Assembly (NCBI GenBank): GCA_945901405.1
Contig: CAMDLH010000006.1
Span: forward strand, 1-64,000
DNA from: Bordetella parapertussis
GTDB taxonomy: Bacteria; Pseudomonadota; Gammaproteobacteria; Burkholderiales; SG8-41
DNA: 64,000 nt
Direction: 5' to 3'
The notes beneath the pieces are model-generated. The model was not told where the DNA came from. It searched no databases and saw only the letters and a program-made list of their open reading frames with translations. The translations under genes were made by a program, and so were the position numbers. This document shows, in pieces, positions 42,101 to 49,253 of this stretch (position 1 is the first letter of the stretch; every line of letters begins with the position of its first letter).

Positions 42101-44063
42101 CGTGCTAGACGCCAATACGTTCACCTACCCGTTGACAGGGCCATTAGGCAGCAACATCGCCACTGGCGTAACTGCATCCAAGGCGACAAACCTTGCGCGA
42201 GCCACATCTGTCGCGCATGGTTTTGCAAACCTGAGTTCCGTGCAGATTACTGGTGCAACCCCGAATGAGTTTAACGGCACCTATACCATTAATGTGATTG
42301 ATGGCAATAACTTTACGTATGCGCTGGGGAGTGCGCAAGGCGCCGCCACGGGTACCGTCAATGCCATTCAGGCTGGCGGCGGCGGCCGCGATGACCTGAT
42401 CCGCTGGGTACGGGGTGAAGACAACTTCCAGGACGAAAATGCAAACGGGTCCTCTACGGACATACGCGCATCGATCCATGGCGACGTGCTGCATTCCCGC
42501 CCCGCCGTCATAAACTACAATCGTTACGGTAGTGACAATGATGTGTATGTTTACTATGGTGCCAACGATGGTATTTTCCGTGCAGTCAAGGGCGGCTATG
42601 CGACTGATGGTTCAGCCACGGTGCAAATTGCTCCGGGACAGGAGGCTTGGGGATTCATTCCACCGGAATTCCTTGACGAACTTAACCGGTTGCGCAAGAA
42701 CAGCCCCATCGTCAGCAGTTCATTCAAGAAGGCTTATTTCGCGGATGGGTCGATTGGCATTTACACGAAGGACACCGACAACAACGGTAAACTGGGAGAC
42801 GCTGGCGACATAGTCAATATCTACATGTCGATGCGCCGGGGGGGCCGTTTTATCTATGCCCTAGACGTGAATAATCCTCACGACCCCAAATACTTGTGGA
42901 AGATTGATAACGCGAGCACCGGATTTACAGAGCTCGGACAGACATGGTCACAACCCACGGTTATTACCGGACTCGCGGGATATCCTGACCCAGTGCTGGT
43001 ATTCGGCGCGGGTTATGATTCGGCTGTGGAAGACATTGTTCCCACGACCATTACCGCCTCGACCTCGAGCTCGGTCTCGGTCGGCGCAACGACTATCAAT
43101 CGTTCAATGGGCCGCGGTATTTATGTGGTTAACGCCCTCACCGGAGCATTGTTGTGGCGCTCGCTGGGTGCCGGAACCCCCGCTGCAGATACCAAGATCG
43201 TGTCCGGCATGGATTATGCAATTCCGTCCGACGTAACCATCATCAAGAATGAAACGGGGGGCACCACCAATCGCGGCTATGTTGGAGACACTGGCGGCAA
43301 TGTCTGGCGCGTCGACTTCAGTTATGATGCGGTTAACGGTTGGGCCAATACATTGGTGACAAAAATCGGCGATGTCGGCGGCTCCGGCGTTGTCAAACGC
43401 AAGTTCCTTTATCCGCCTGACGTCGTTGGCGCGCAGGCCTTTGGCGGATTCGATGCAGTATTGATAGGGGCTGGCGACCGGGAACACCCGTTTGACATCA
43501 GCGTCGAAAATCGATTCTACATGTTCAAGGACTTCGGCAATGATTCGGGACCCGTTACCGGCACCGCCGTAGCCACGCCTACCATCGTGGAATCCGAAAT
43601 GTTTGACGCAACCCCCAACTGTATTCAGAACTGCTTAACGGCAGCGGAACGTTCCGCCGCAGTCACTGCGCTGAATGCAAAAAGCGGCTGGTATATCACG
43701 CTGGGCACCGGGGAGAAAGTCGTGGGTAATGCCCTATCGCTGGGCGGAACGACCTTCTTCAATACCAACCAACCGGATAGCGGTGCGGGCGGCGGCGCCT
43801 GCGGTAGCAACTTGGGAATAGCCCGCCAGTATCAGGTCAGCACAACGGATGCAACCGCAACCCAGAATCTCGATGGAACACCCGGAAATGACCGCTCGGT
43901 GGTAGTCGCAGGTGGTGGTTATCTGCCGCCGCCGGTGCACGTGGTCGTGGAAATTGGCGGCAAGATCGTAGAGGCGGTGATATCGGGAATTACCGTAACG
44001 GAACCTCCGGGCGTGACCCTGGCGGCTCGTTTGCGGAAGTTCTGGTACAAGGAAATTGATTGA
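39120..44063 (+). CDS. pilY1: PilY1-type tip adhesin with a large repeat insertion
   Basis: The 1647-aa exported protein has a signal peptide (MKRKIHILLNTCLALLLSVTAAFS). A VWA-like domain follows at about 35-360 (NVLIILDNTANWNTPFDAEKNALISVI..., LISNGKADNNVTEG). The C-terminal beta-propeller of PilY1 spans about 1090-1560 (IHGDVLHSRPAVINY, GANDGIFRAVKGGY, AWGFIPPEFLDELNRL, GGRFIYALDVNNPHDPKYLWKI) and has an EF-like Ca site DTDNNGKLGDAGD. Between them, about residues 590-1085 are six or seven degenerate repeats absent from ordinary PilY1. The protein is much longer than the usual 1100-1200 aa. A terminator follows. Confidence 0.88.
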   Translation: MKRKIHILLNTCLALLLSVTAAFSAFDPVNDDTDIFLANPNITAQRPNVLIILDNTANWNTPFDAEKNALISVISSLNDSFNVGLMMMPETGSPNDSVDGGYVRFHVRQMITANKNALTTMIGAPGAGLDKLGDKGNNATHGAALYEAYLYYAGLASVASYGKVKTDHDGTTDPLLSPLAGNHALPANPTASSLYRSPIVDGCQKNFIILISNGKADNNVTEGNTMESRITALTGSNAIIPLTPNGRQSNWSDEMSRYMATTDVYKKTPDTAASTGIQNVFTYVVEIYPTQADIDSRTSPDLAWSAVMESTAINGKGKYFIVAADAGGSAIINALNAIFSEVQAVNSVFASTTLPVSVNVRGTNLNQVYIGVFRPDANKAPRWLGNLKMYNLAFNSVTQDVFLADASAGPPPATGIAAQDATSGFVKGAATSFWTVDSTYWGFRDSSLNGVGGISDKPDGDLVEKGGVAQQIRLAYAAAEGATTPRSLYTCTNGGYASPGCLPLAGFSLLNTPFSTANTDITNTALALDSRAVFPLTAYATQSVTTVTDRLGVTLNNGSGSSISVTLSNGGSAVAAISSLNTNVAIAMSSYSGSSAGTQATGATGSIVKAGTGSSTCTATFSANVGAQFLVSSVVTLSGFTGSNQNGNVTLTAVGTNTITWACSGSIASAAGGPTGTATVVTFPSTTITGTSPAVHGLAVNDQIIISGATPTSLNNTFTVIAVPTTTTFKFSLPIGSTVIGSASAVGTTNKFSTTAVAVTSANHGLVTGNTIIISGATPSGYDCATPCTITRITNTSFSYPVGSKLTPATVVPSAIANGTTTVVATSLVAHGFVAGNSVTISGASPSGYNGVQTVLAAPAPTATTFAYSTSTVLTIPSGTITAGTSTSSTVSATTTASALHGFAAGISVVIESTSSPADGNHPGTWPSITTPTTTTFTYDTGSALPTPTGNFTVRPAVISKAYVTLANHGYSDNDQILITGASPAGYNGIKTITVLDANTFTYPLTGPLGSNIATGVTASKATNLARATSVAHGFANLSSVQITGATPNEFNGTYTINVIDGNNFTYALGSAQGAATGTVNAIQAGGGGRDDLIRWVRGEDNFQDENANGSSTDIRASIHGDVLHSRPAVINYNRYGSDNDVYVYYGANDGIFRAVKGGYATDGSATVQIAPGQEAWGFIPPEFLDELNRLRKNSPIVSSSFKKAYFADGSIGIYTKDTDNNGKLGDAGDIVNIYMSMRRGGRFIYALDVNNPHDPKYLWKIDNASTGFTELGQTWSQPTVITGLAGYPDPVLVFGAGYDSAVEDIVPTTITASTSSSVSVGATTINRSMGRGIYVVNALTGALLWRSLGAGTPAADTKIVSGMDYAIPSDVTIIKNETGGTTNRGYVGDTGGNVWRVDFSYDAVNGWANTLVTKIGDVGGSGVVKRKFLYPPDVVGAQAFGGFDAVLIGAGDREHPFDISVENRFYMFKDFGNDSGPVTGTAVATPTIVESEMFDATPNCIQNCLTAAERSAAVTALNAKSGWYITLGTGEKVVGNALSLGGTTFFNTNQPDSGAGGGACGSNLGIARQYQVSTTDATATQNLDGTPGNDRSVVVAGGGYLPPPVHVVVEIGGKIVEAVISGITVTEPPGVTLAARLRKFWYKEID

Positions 44064-44095
44064 CGCTCGAAAGCGCGCAAACTCCGGGGTAGAAA

Positions 44096-44125
44096 AACAG
44101 GGCAGACAAACTGCCCTGTTTTTTT
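44096..44125 (+). terminator. rho-independent terminator of the minor pilin operon
   Basis: AACAGGGCAG - ACAAA - CTGCCCTGTT followed by TTTTT: a 10-bp perfect stem with a 5-nt loop and U-tract, 32 nt past the pilY1 stop. Confidence 0.9.
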
Positions 44126-44165
44126 GGATACCACCGAATAGGCGCTCGTATATATTGAATTGCTT

Positions 44166-44810
44166 ATGCGACTCGCAAAGGAAATAGGAGTACATACGCT
44201 AATTCCCCTTGGACAGATTAAACGTATCGCGATTTGTTTGGGAGCGTCACTGCTGCTGCACATCGTAGCCATCGTTTTTTTGGGGCCACAACCTAGTTCA
44301 ATATATCGCCCGCTGCCGTTGCTCGTAAAACTACAAACGACGGAACAAACGCCAGATACAATTCTTGAGACGCCCGTGCCTGTCGCGGACCGCATACCGC
44401 TTGCAACCGCGCCGCTGATAAGCGAGCCTCCGGTTCGGCCCGAACAACCACCGACACCCATGGTTAGACCGGATCCATTTTTGGCATATCTACCCGGACA
44501 AGAGACAGATGTGCGTGCCGAATTGCTAAACGATGTAGACTTGGTTTATCCCGAACGCGCGCTAATGTTTCGTGTAGCGGGCAAGGTCCGGCTAACTCTG
44601 TTTATCAATGAAAACGGTGACGTGGACGAAGTTACGATTATCGAAGCGAAACCACCCGATGTGTTTGATCGATCTGCGAAAGAAGCGGCGTTGGCGCTAA
44701 AGTACAAACCTGCAGAGAAATTAGGCCGCCCCGTAAAAAGCCGCAGGACTATCGAAGTTACCTTCGATCCTTACAATCGAGCGCAAGAGCGGAACGTAGG
44801 GCAACGCTGA
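44166..44810 (+). CDS. TonB-like energy transducer
   Basis: The 214-aa protein has one N-terminal membrane helix (IAICLGASLLLHIVAIVFLG) with the SxxxH pattern of TonB. A proline-rich periplasmic linker (SEPPVRPEQPPTPMVRP) and a C-terminal TonB domain (YPERALMFRVAGKVRLTLFINENGDVDEVTIIEAKPPDVFDRSAKEAALALKYKPAEKLGRPVKSRRTIEVTF) follow. It would carry proton-motive energy to an outer-membrane receptor. No ExbB/ExbD is adjacent. The ATG at 44166 is preferred over an upstream TTG. Confidence 0.8.
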   Translation: MRLAKEIGVHTLIPLGQIKRIAICLGASLLLHIVAIVFLGPQPSSIYRPLPLLVKLQTTEQTPDTILETPVPVADRIPLATAPLISEPPVRPEQPPTPMVRPDPFLAYLPGQETDVRAELLNDVDLVYPERALMFRVAGKVRLTLFINENGDVDEVTIIEAKPPDVFDRSAKEAALALKYKPAEKLGRPVKSRRTIEVTFDPYNRAQERNVGQR

Positions 44811-44829
44811 CGTTACAAAATTTTCTTTA

Positions 44830-45195
44830 GATTACTCCCGCCAAACTCTTCGGCAACGGAAAAGTAACCCGCTCTTCAATCCCGTCAACGTCGCGCACAC
44901 TCACGACCCCCAACGACCGGAGCTTTTCAATCGCCTCCTGCACCAGCACTTCCGGCGCGGACGCGCCCGCGGTGATGCCCACACGTTCCTTACCCGTAAG
45001 CCATTCGGTCTTGAGTTCGCCTGCGTTGTCGACCATGTAGGCAGCGACGCCCTGATTTTGCGCGACTTCACGCAGTCGGTTTGAGTTGGAGCTATTGGGC
45101 GAGCCTACGACGATGACCTCGTCGCATTGTTTCGCCAGCGCCTTCACGGCGTCCTGCCAGTTTTGCGTGGCGTAGCAGATGTCGTCTTTGGCTCA
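44830..45195 (-). pseudogene. truncated third copy of the ispH 3' end
   Basis: The minus strand encodes [48 protein letters not shown]...[14 protein letters not shown]. This matches the last part of IspH from about residue 190 onward at high identity. The first two iron-sulfur cysteines are missing, so it cannot be a functional IspH. The similarity stops near 45195, just where the promoter region of the PrlF/YhaV module begins, and at the stop codon. It is one of two partial copies flanking toxin-antitoxin modules. Confidence 0.85.
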
Positions 45196-45260
45196 CTATC
45201 ATCAGAAATCACGTCCTCAGATGCCACCAAGGCGCGTTCGATTTTTGTTCGATTTTTTGT

Positions 45261-45292
45261 TTGACACGGTAAGGAATATTCCTTACTATAAA
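45261..45292 (+). promoter_or_regulatory. promoter and palindromic operator of prlF/yhaV
   Basis: TTGACA (-35) at 45261 and TACTAT at 45284-45289 with a 17-nt spacer, or TATAAA at 45287 with a longer one, form a promoter. The spacer contains GTAAGGAATATTCCTTAC (45269-45286), a perfect 18-bp palindrome overlapping the polymerase site. It is expected to bind the AbrB-fold antitoxin. Confidence 0.75.
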
Positions 45293-45313
45293 TACGATAC
45301 AAGGAGTTTAGCC

Positions 45314-45634
45314 ATGCCTGCCATTCACGAAGTTGCCACTATCACCGCCAAGGGACAAATCACCCTGCCCAAGCCCATCCGTCAGGCCCTTGGCGTGGAT
45401 TTTGGCGGCAAGGTGGCTTTTGATTTGCGCGGCTCTCGGGTGGTTGTCACCCGTGCCGAAGATGAGCCACATGACGATCCAGCGATCGGTATTTTTCTTG
45501 CACTGCTGGAAAAAGACATTAAGGCCGGTCGACACATCACCACATTGCCGGAACGTTTGGCAATATCCATGCTGTCGGCGATTAAGAAGCCCATTGATCT
45601 GAAGGTAGAGATTGAAGGCGGCGTGGCACTGTAA
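45314..45634 (+). CDS. prlF: PrlF-type antitoxin (AbrB fold)
   Basis: The 106-aa product (MPAIHEVATITAKGQITLPKPIRQALGVDFGGKVAFDLRGSRVVVTRAEDEPHDDPAIGIFLALLEKDIKAGRH) has the swapped-hairpin AbrB DNA-binding motif (TITAKGQITLPKPIRQALG). A C-terminal toxin-binding extension follows. The ATG at 45314 is preceded by AAGGAG; the ORF-track start at 45179 lies before the promoter. It represses itself through the 18-bp palindrome, and its stop overlaps the toxin start by one base. Confidence 0.85.
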   Translation: MPAIHEVATITAKGQITLPKPIRQALGVDFGGKVAFDLRGSRVVVTRAEDEPHDDPAIGIFLALLEKDIKAGRHITTLPERLAISMLSAIKKPIDLKVEIEGGVAL

Positions 45635-46077
45635 TGCAGCGTCATGGGTGGAATCTGCTCTTCCACGAGTGCCTGATCGAGCAACTTCAAAAACTGCACG
45701 ATGCGGTTAAACGCGCGAAGGCGCATGGTACGCATGGATTCGAGTCGAACGCAAACGTAAAACTCTTCAACGCCCTGTCGCAGCTAATATTGGAAACCGT
45801 GCCGAGCGACCCGAATCGCGAGGAATACCGGCAGGGCAATACGATGGGGACAGCCTTCCGGCATTGGCGGCGCGCCAAGATCGGGCGGCGGTTTCGTCTG
45901 TTTTTCCGATTTGACTCCAAGAGCAAGATCATTATCTTCGCTTGGGTAAATGATGAAAACACCTTGCGATCGTCGGGTAGTAAGAGCGATCCCTATGCTG
46001 TTTTCCAGAAAATGTTGCGGCGTGGTCACCCGCCGGACGACTGGGCAGTGCTAGTATCTGCAAGCAAAGCGGACTGA
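45634..46077 (+). CDS. yhaV: YhaV-type ribonuclease toxin
   Basis: The 147-aa protein (MQRHGWNLLFHECLIEQLQKLHDAVKRA...NTMGTAFRHWRRAKIGRRFRLFFRFDSKSKIIIFAWVNDENTLRSSGSKSDPYAVFQKMLRRGHPPDDW) matches YhaV. That is the RelE-fold toxin paired with PrlF: FRLFFRFDSxxKIIIFAWVND and the SDPYAVF motif. It inhibits growth by cleaving mRNA at the ribosome. Start and antitoxin stop share one base (TAATG), so the two are coupled. It is cargo between two ispH fragments. Confidence 0.85.
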   Translation: MQRHGWNLLFHECLIEQLQKLHDAVKRAKAHGTHGFESNANVKLFNALSQLILETVPSDPNREEYRQGNTMGTAFRHWRRAKIGRRFRLFFRFDSKSKIIIFAWVNDENTLRSSGSKSDPYAVFQKMLRRGHPPDDWAVLVSASKAD

Positions 46078-46138
46078 AAATAAATGTCCCGTTCATCAAG
46101 AGCCCACAGCGCGTGCATAGTTGCAGCAGACACTGCCG

Positions 46139-46700
46139 TAAACCGCGGCAATTCGCAGGGCAGAGTCGTTCCCGGCCTACGGTCTGATTGCTTACCTGTT
46201 GCTACCCCGCCAAACTCTTCGGCAACGGAAAAGTAACCCGCTCTTCGATCCCGTCAACATCCCGCACGCTAACCGCCCCAAGCGAGCGCAGCTTTTCAAT
46301 CACGGCCTGCATCAGCACTTCCGGCGCGGAAGCGCCTGCGGTGATGCCCACACGCTCCTTGCCCGCGAGCCATTCGGTTTTAAGTTCACCCGCGTTATCA
46401 ACCATGTAAGCAGTTACACCTTGATTCTGCGCGACTTCGCGCAGGCGGTTCGAGTTGGAGCTGTTGGGCGAGCCTACGACGATCACCACGTCGCATTGCT
46501 TTGCCAACGCCTTCAAGGCGTCCTGCCTATTTTGCGTGGCGTAGCAGATGTCGTCTTTCTTTGGCCCGATTATCGACGGGAAGCGTGATTTCAGCGCGGC
46601 GATGGTGCGCTCGGCGTCGTCCATCGACAGCGTGGTTTGCGTCACGAACGCGAGGTTGTTTTCATCCTTCACCGCCACTTTTGCCACGTCTTCCGGTTCT
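46139..46700 (-). pseudogene. truncated second copy of the ispH 3' end and its flank
   Basis: Within 46202-46687 the minus strand reads [52 protein letters not shown]...KSLAG. It is almost identical to IspH from about residue 147 to the end. The N-terminal domain is missing, so it lacks Cys12 and Cys96. Beyond the stop, 46139-46201 still matches the flank of the intact gene (47660-47722). Similarity ends near 46700 where the PemK-like toxin gene begins. The fragment is in frame but unlikely to function alone. Confidence 0.85.
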
Positions 46701-46714
46701 TGCGCTTTACGAAT

Positions 46715-47188
46715 TTATTTTTTGCACCCGGTCGGACGGGTAGTCATATCAACCGCTTTGGTGCTACCCATGTTTTTGAGTTCTGCAATTGCCGACGACA
46801 AACGGCGTTTCAGCCTGTTGTCATCCAAGTTCAGTTTGCCGCGCTTTGGATGCACACCGAAGCGGCGATTCCGCGATGGGGCAAACCACTCCTCATCAAA
46901 CGGGAGCTTGACTCGATTGCCAATATCGAACTTGGTATCGACGCTCAAGCCGGCATGGGGGTCGCTGCTCCTGATATTGAGTTCGCCAGGATGGCAGTTG
47001 TCGAAGTCCTCGGAAGTGCCATAGGCAACTGTTACAAAAACCTCGGTTGATCCGTTCGACAATTCGTATTCCTCAACGTCAATAACCAAAGCTGGCCGTT
47101 CTTTCGGGCCGGGTTGACGAATTTTGTCCTGGGGAAAGCGGCATTGTACGATGTCGCCTGCCTTGGGCAGCGAGTAGTATTTCGCCAT
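46715..47188 (-). CDS. PemK/MazF-like toxin
   Basis: The 157-aa protein begins MAKYYSLPKAGDIVQCRFPQDKIRQPGPKERPALVIDVEEYELSNGSTEVFVTVAYGTSEDFDNCHPGEL and ends in VKLPFDEEWFAPSRNRRFGVHPKRGKL. This is the PemK/MazF-like pattern of ribosome-independent endoribonucleases (the GDIVxxxFP and RPALVI strands). It sits 7 nt downstream of a candidate antitoxin. It is longer than MazF, with an extra C-terminal arm. Confidence 0.75.
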   Translation of the reverse strand: MAKYYSLPKAGDIVQCRFPQDKIRQPGPKERPALVIDVEEYELSNGSTEVFVTVAYGTSEDFDNCHPGELNIRSSDPHAGLSVDTKFDIGNRVKLPFDEEWFAPSRNRRFGVHPKRGKLNLDDNRLKRRLSSAIAELKNMGSTKAVDMTTRPTGCKK

Positions 47189-47194
47189 TCGGGA

Positions 47195-47503
47195 TCAGAA
47201 CAACGATTCTTTTCGAATCAGCTTTCCCCGTCGTTTCGGCGATCGAGAACGAATGTCGAAAAGTTGCCCGGCGGTCAGCGGCGGATAGGATTCGCCGCCT
47301 TCTGGGGCGCCGCGCCTCCCATTCGCAAGCACCTCATCGCGCAGACGGGCAATTGCAAGGTGCAGGGTCTGGGTTTCGTTGAACCCTAACGTTTTTGCGA
47401 CATCGCTAAACGTCTCATGACTCACCGTGGTTACCGTGTCATCCTTGAATTTGAACAAAAGCGTCTTGCGTTTGGCCACCGCCGATTTAGCCGTAGTCGC
47501 CAT
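47195..47503 (-). CDS. putative antitoxin of the PemK-like module
   Basis: The 102-aa protein (MATTAKSAVAKRKTLLFKFKDDTVTTVSHETFSDVAKTLGFNETQTLHLAIARLRDEVLANGRRGAPEGGESYPPLTAGQLFDIRSRSPKRRGKLIRK) has a beta-strand followed by helices as in ribbon-helix-helix antitoxins. A basic C-terminal arm could contact the toxin or DNA. Its first-gene position, a GGAGG site 7 nt before the ATG and an AT-rich palindromic promoter favour an antitoxin role. The exact family is not certain. Confidence 0.6.
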   Translation of the reverse strand: MATTAKSAVAKRKTLLFKFKDDTVTTVSHETFSDVAKTLGFNETQTLHLAIARLRDEVLANGRRGAPEGGESYPPLTAGQLFDIRSRSPKRRGKLIRKESLF

Positions 47504-47526
47504 GGCATATCCTCCGTAAGGAAAAA

Positions 47527-47560
47527 GAATATATTCAGTATATATACGGTAAATATTCTA
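47527..47560. promoter_or_regulatory. AT-rich palindromic promoter/operator of the PemK-like module
   Basis: GAATATATTC (47527-47536) and GTATATATAC (47538-47547) are adjacent perfect palindromes. A further AAATATTC half-site follows, 24-57 nt upstream of the antitoxin start. Their position suggests an autoregulatory operator overlapping the promoter. Confidence 0.5.
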
Positions 47561-47722
47561 GTTTAAGGTCGCGCCGGGCGCAATATGCTCCGCTTCAAGT
47601 GTTCCCTTATCCCATTGCGCCTCACGCTCACACATGCATAGGTAATACAAACGCCGCAGCAAACTGCCGCAATTCGCAGGGCGGGATCGTTCCCGGCCTA
47701 CGGTCTGATTGCTTATCTGCGG

Positions 47723-48646
47723 CTAGCCCGCCAAACTCTTCGGCAGCGGAAAAGTAACTCGCTCTTCAATCCCGTCAACGTCGCGCACACTTACGGCCCC
47801 CAACGAGCGCAGCTTTTCAATCACCGCCTGCACCAGCACTTCGGGCGCGGAAGCGCCAGCGGTGATGCCCACACGCTCCTTACCCGTGAGCCATTCGGTC
47901 TTGAGTTCGCCTGCGTTGTCGACCATATAGGCAGCGACGCCCTGATTCTGCGCGACTTCGCGCAGGCGGTTTGAGTTGGAGCTGTTGGGCGAGCCCACGA
48001 CGATGACCACGTCGCATTGGTTCGCCAGCGCCTTGACCGCATCCTGCCGGTTTTGCGTGGCGTAGCAGATGTCGTCTTTTTTTGGCCCGACTATCGACGG
48101 GAAGCGTGATTTCAGCGCGGCGATGGTGCGCTCGGCGTCGTCCATCGACAGCGTGGTTTGTGTCACGAACGCGAGGTTGTTTTCGTCCTTCACCGCCACT
48201 TTTGCCACGTCTTCCGGGTTCTCCACCAGATACATGCCGCCTTCGCTCTGCCCCATGGTGCCCTGCACTTCGGGGTGGCCTTTGTGGCCAATCATGATGA
48301 TTTCGCGGTTGTGTCCGCGCATTTTCGCGACTTCGACATGCACCTTGGTCACCAGCGGACAGGTCGCGTCGAACACTTTCAGCCCGCGTCCTTCGGCCTC
48401 CGCGCGCACGGCTTGTGATACCCCATGCGCACTGAAAATGACCGTGGCGCCTGACGGCACCTCGTCGAGACTTTCGACAAACACCGCGCCTTTTTTGCGC
48501 AGGTCGTCGACGACAAATTTGTTGTGCACGACTTCGTGGCGCACATAAATCGGCTTGCCGTGCAGTTGAATTGCGCGTTCGACGATTTCGATTGCACGGT
48601 CTACACCAGCGCAAAAGCCGCGGGGGTTGGCTAGGAGTACTTGCAT
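47723..48646 (-). CDS. ispH: 4-hydroxy-3-methylbut-2-enyl diphosphate reductase
   Basis: The 307-aa protein is complete: [26 protein letters not shown] with Cys12, [17 protein letters not shown] with Cys96 and [15 protein letters not shown] with Cys194 hold the 4Fe-4S cluster. [24 protein letters not shown] and [14 protein letters not shown] line the diphosphate site. It makes IPP and DMAPP in the MEP pathway. It lies downstream of lspA in the ribF-ileS-lspA-ispH order. A TATAAT at 48655-48660 on the minus strand may be a secondary -10. Two further 3' partial copies occur in the next 3.9 kb. Confidence 0.95.
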   Translation of the reverse strand: MQVLLANPRGFCAGVDRAIEIVERAIQLHGKPIYVRHEVVHNKFVVDDLRKKGAVFVESLDEVPSGATVIFSAHGVSQAVRAEAEGRGLKVFDATCPLVTKVHVEVAKMRGHNREIIMIGHKGHPEVQGTMGQSEGGMYLVENPEDVAKVAVKDENNLAFVTQTTLSMDDAERTIAALKSRFPSIVGPKKDDICYATQNRQDAVKALANQCDVVIVVGSPNSSNSNRLREVAQNQGVAAYMVDNAGELKTEWLTGKERVGITAGASAPEVLVQAVIEKLRSLGAVSVRDVDGIEERVTFPLPKSLAG

Positions 48647-48760
48647 GTGGGGATTATAGCGGCGAATATTTCTTTCGCCGCTTCCAGTCTGATTTGTTGA
48701 AGAACACGAATACTGTAGGGCGGGACGAGCGTGGCGTATCTCGACTTACAAAATATCTTT

Positions 48761-48776
48761 TAAAAACAATAACTTA
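48761..48776 (-). repeat. copy of the TAAGTTATTGTTTTTA motif variant
   Basis: The exact 16-mer variant begins at the stop codon of lspA (TAA is shared). Confidence 0.55.
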
Positions 48777-49253
48777 CGATTTACTCTCGACAGGCACATT
48801 ACGCTCGCCGCGAAACCCATCGAGTATCAGCAGCACAGCACCACAGGTGATCGACGAATCCGCCACGTTAAACGCCGGAAAGTACCAGCCGCCGTAATGA
48901 AACTGTAGAAAATCCACCACCGCGCCGAACAACACGCGATCAATCAGGTTGCCCACCGCGCCGCCGAGTATCAGCGTGAGCGCCAGGCAAAACAATTTCT
49001 GTTGCGTGTGCCTCGCCATCAGCCACACCACCCAGATCGACGCGGCCACCGCGATGGCGATAAAAAACCAGCGTTGCCAGCCGCCCGCGTCCGCCAGCAT
49101 GCTGAACGATGCGCCGGCGTTGTGCACGCGCACGAGATTGAAAAATGATGTCACGCGCAGCGACTCGTGCAAAACAAAGTTCTGCACGACCACGTATTTG
49201 GTGATCTGGTCGAGCACCACGATCACCGCCGCAAGAGCGAGCCACTTACGCAT
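48774..49253 (-). CDS. lspA: lipoprotein signal peptidase
   Basis: The 159-aa membrane protein starts [26 protein letters not shown], the first helix with the DQxTK motif. The [14 protein letters not shown] motif and [24 protein letters not shown] carry the two catalytic Asp residues of LspA. It cleaves prolipoproteins after lipidation. The ORF track shows a longer reading frame, but the ATG at 49253 overlaps the ileS stop by 8 nt and is the family start. Confidence 0.93.
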   Translation of the reverse strand: MRKWLALAAVIVVLDQITKYVVVQNFVLHESLRVTSFFNLVRVHNAGASFSMLADAGGWQRWFFIAIAVAASIWVVWLMARHTQQKLFCLALTLILGGAVGNLIDRVLFGAVVDFLQFHYGGWYFPAFNVADSSITCGAVLLILDGFRGERNVPVESKS

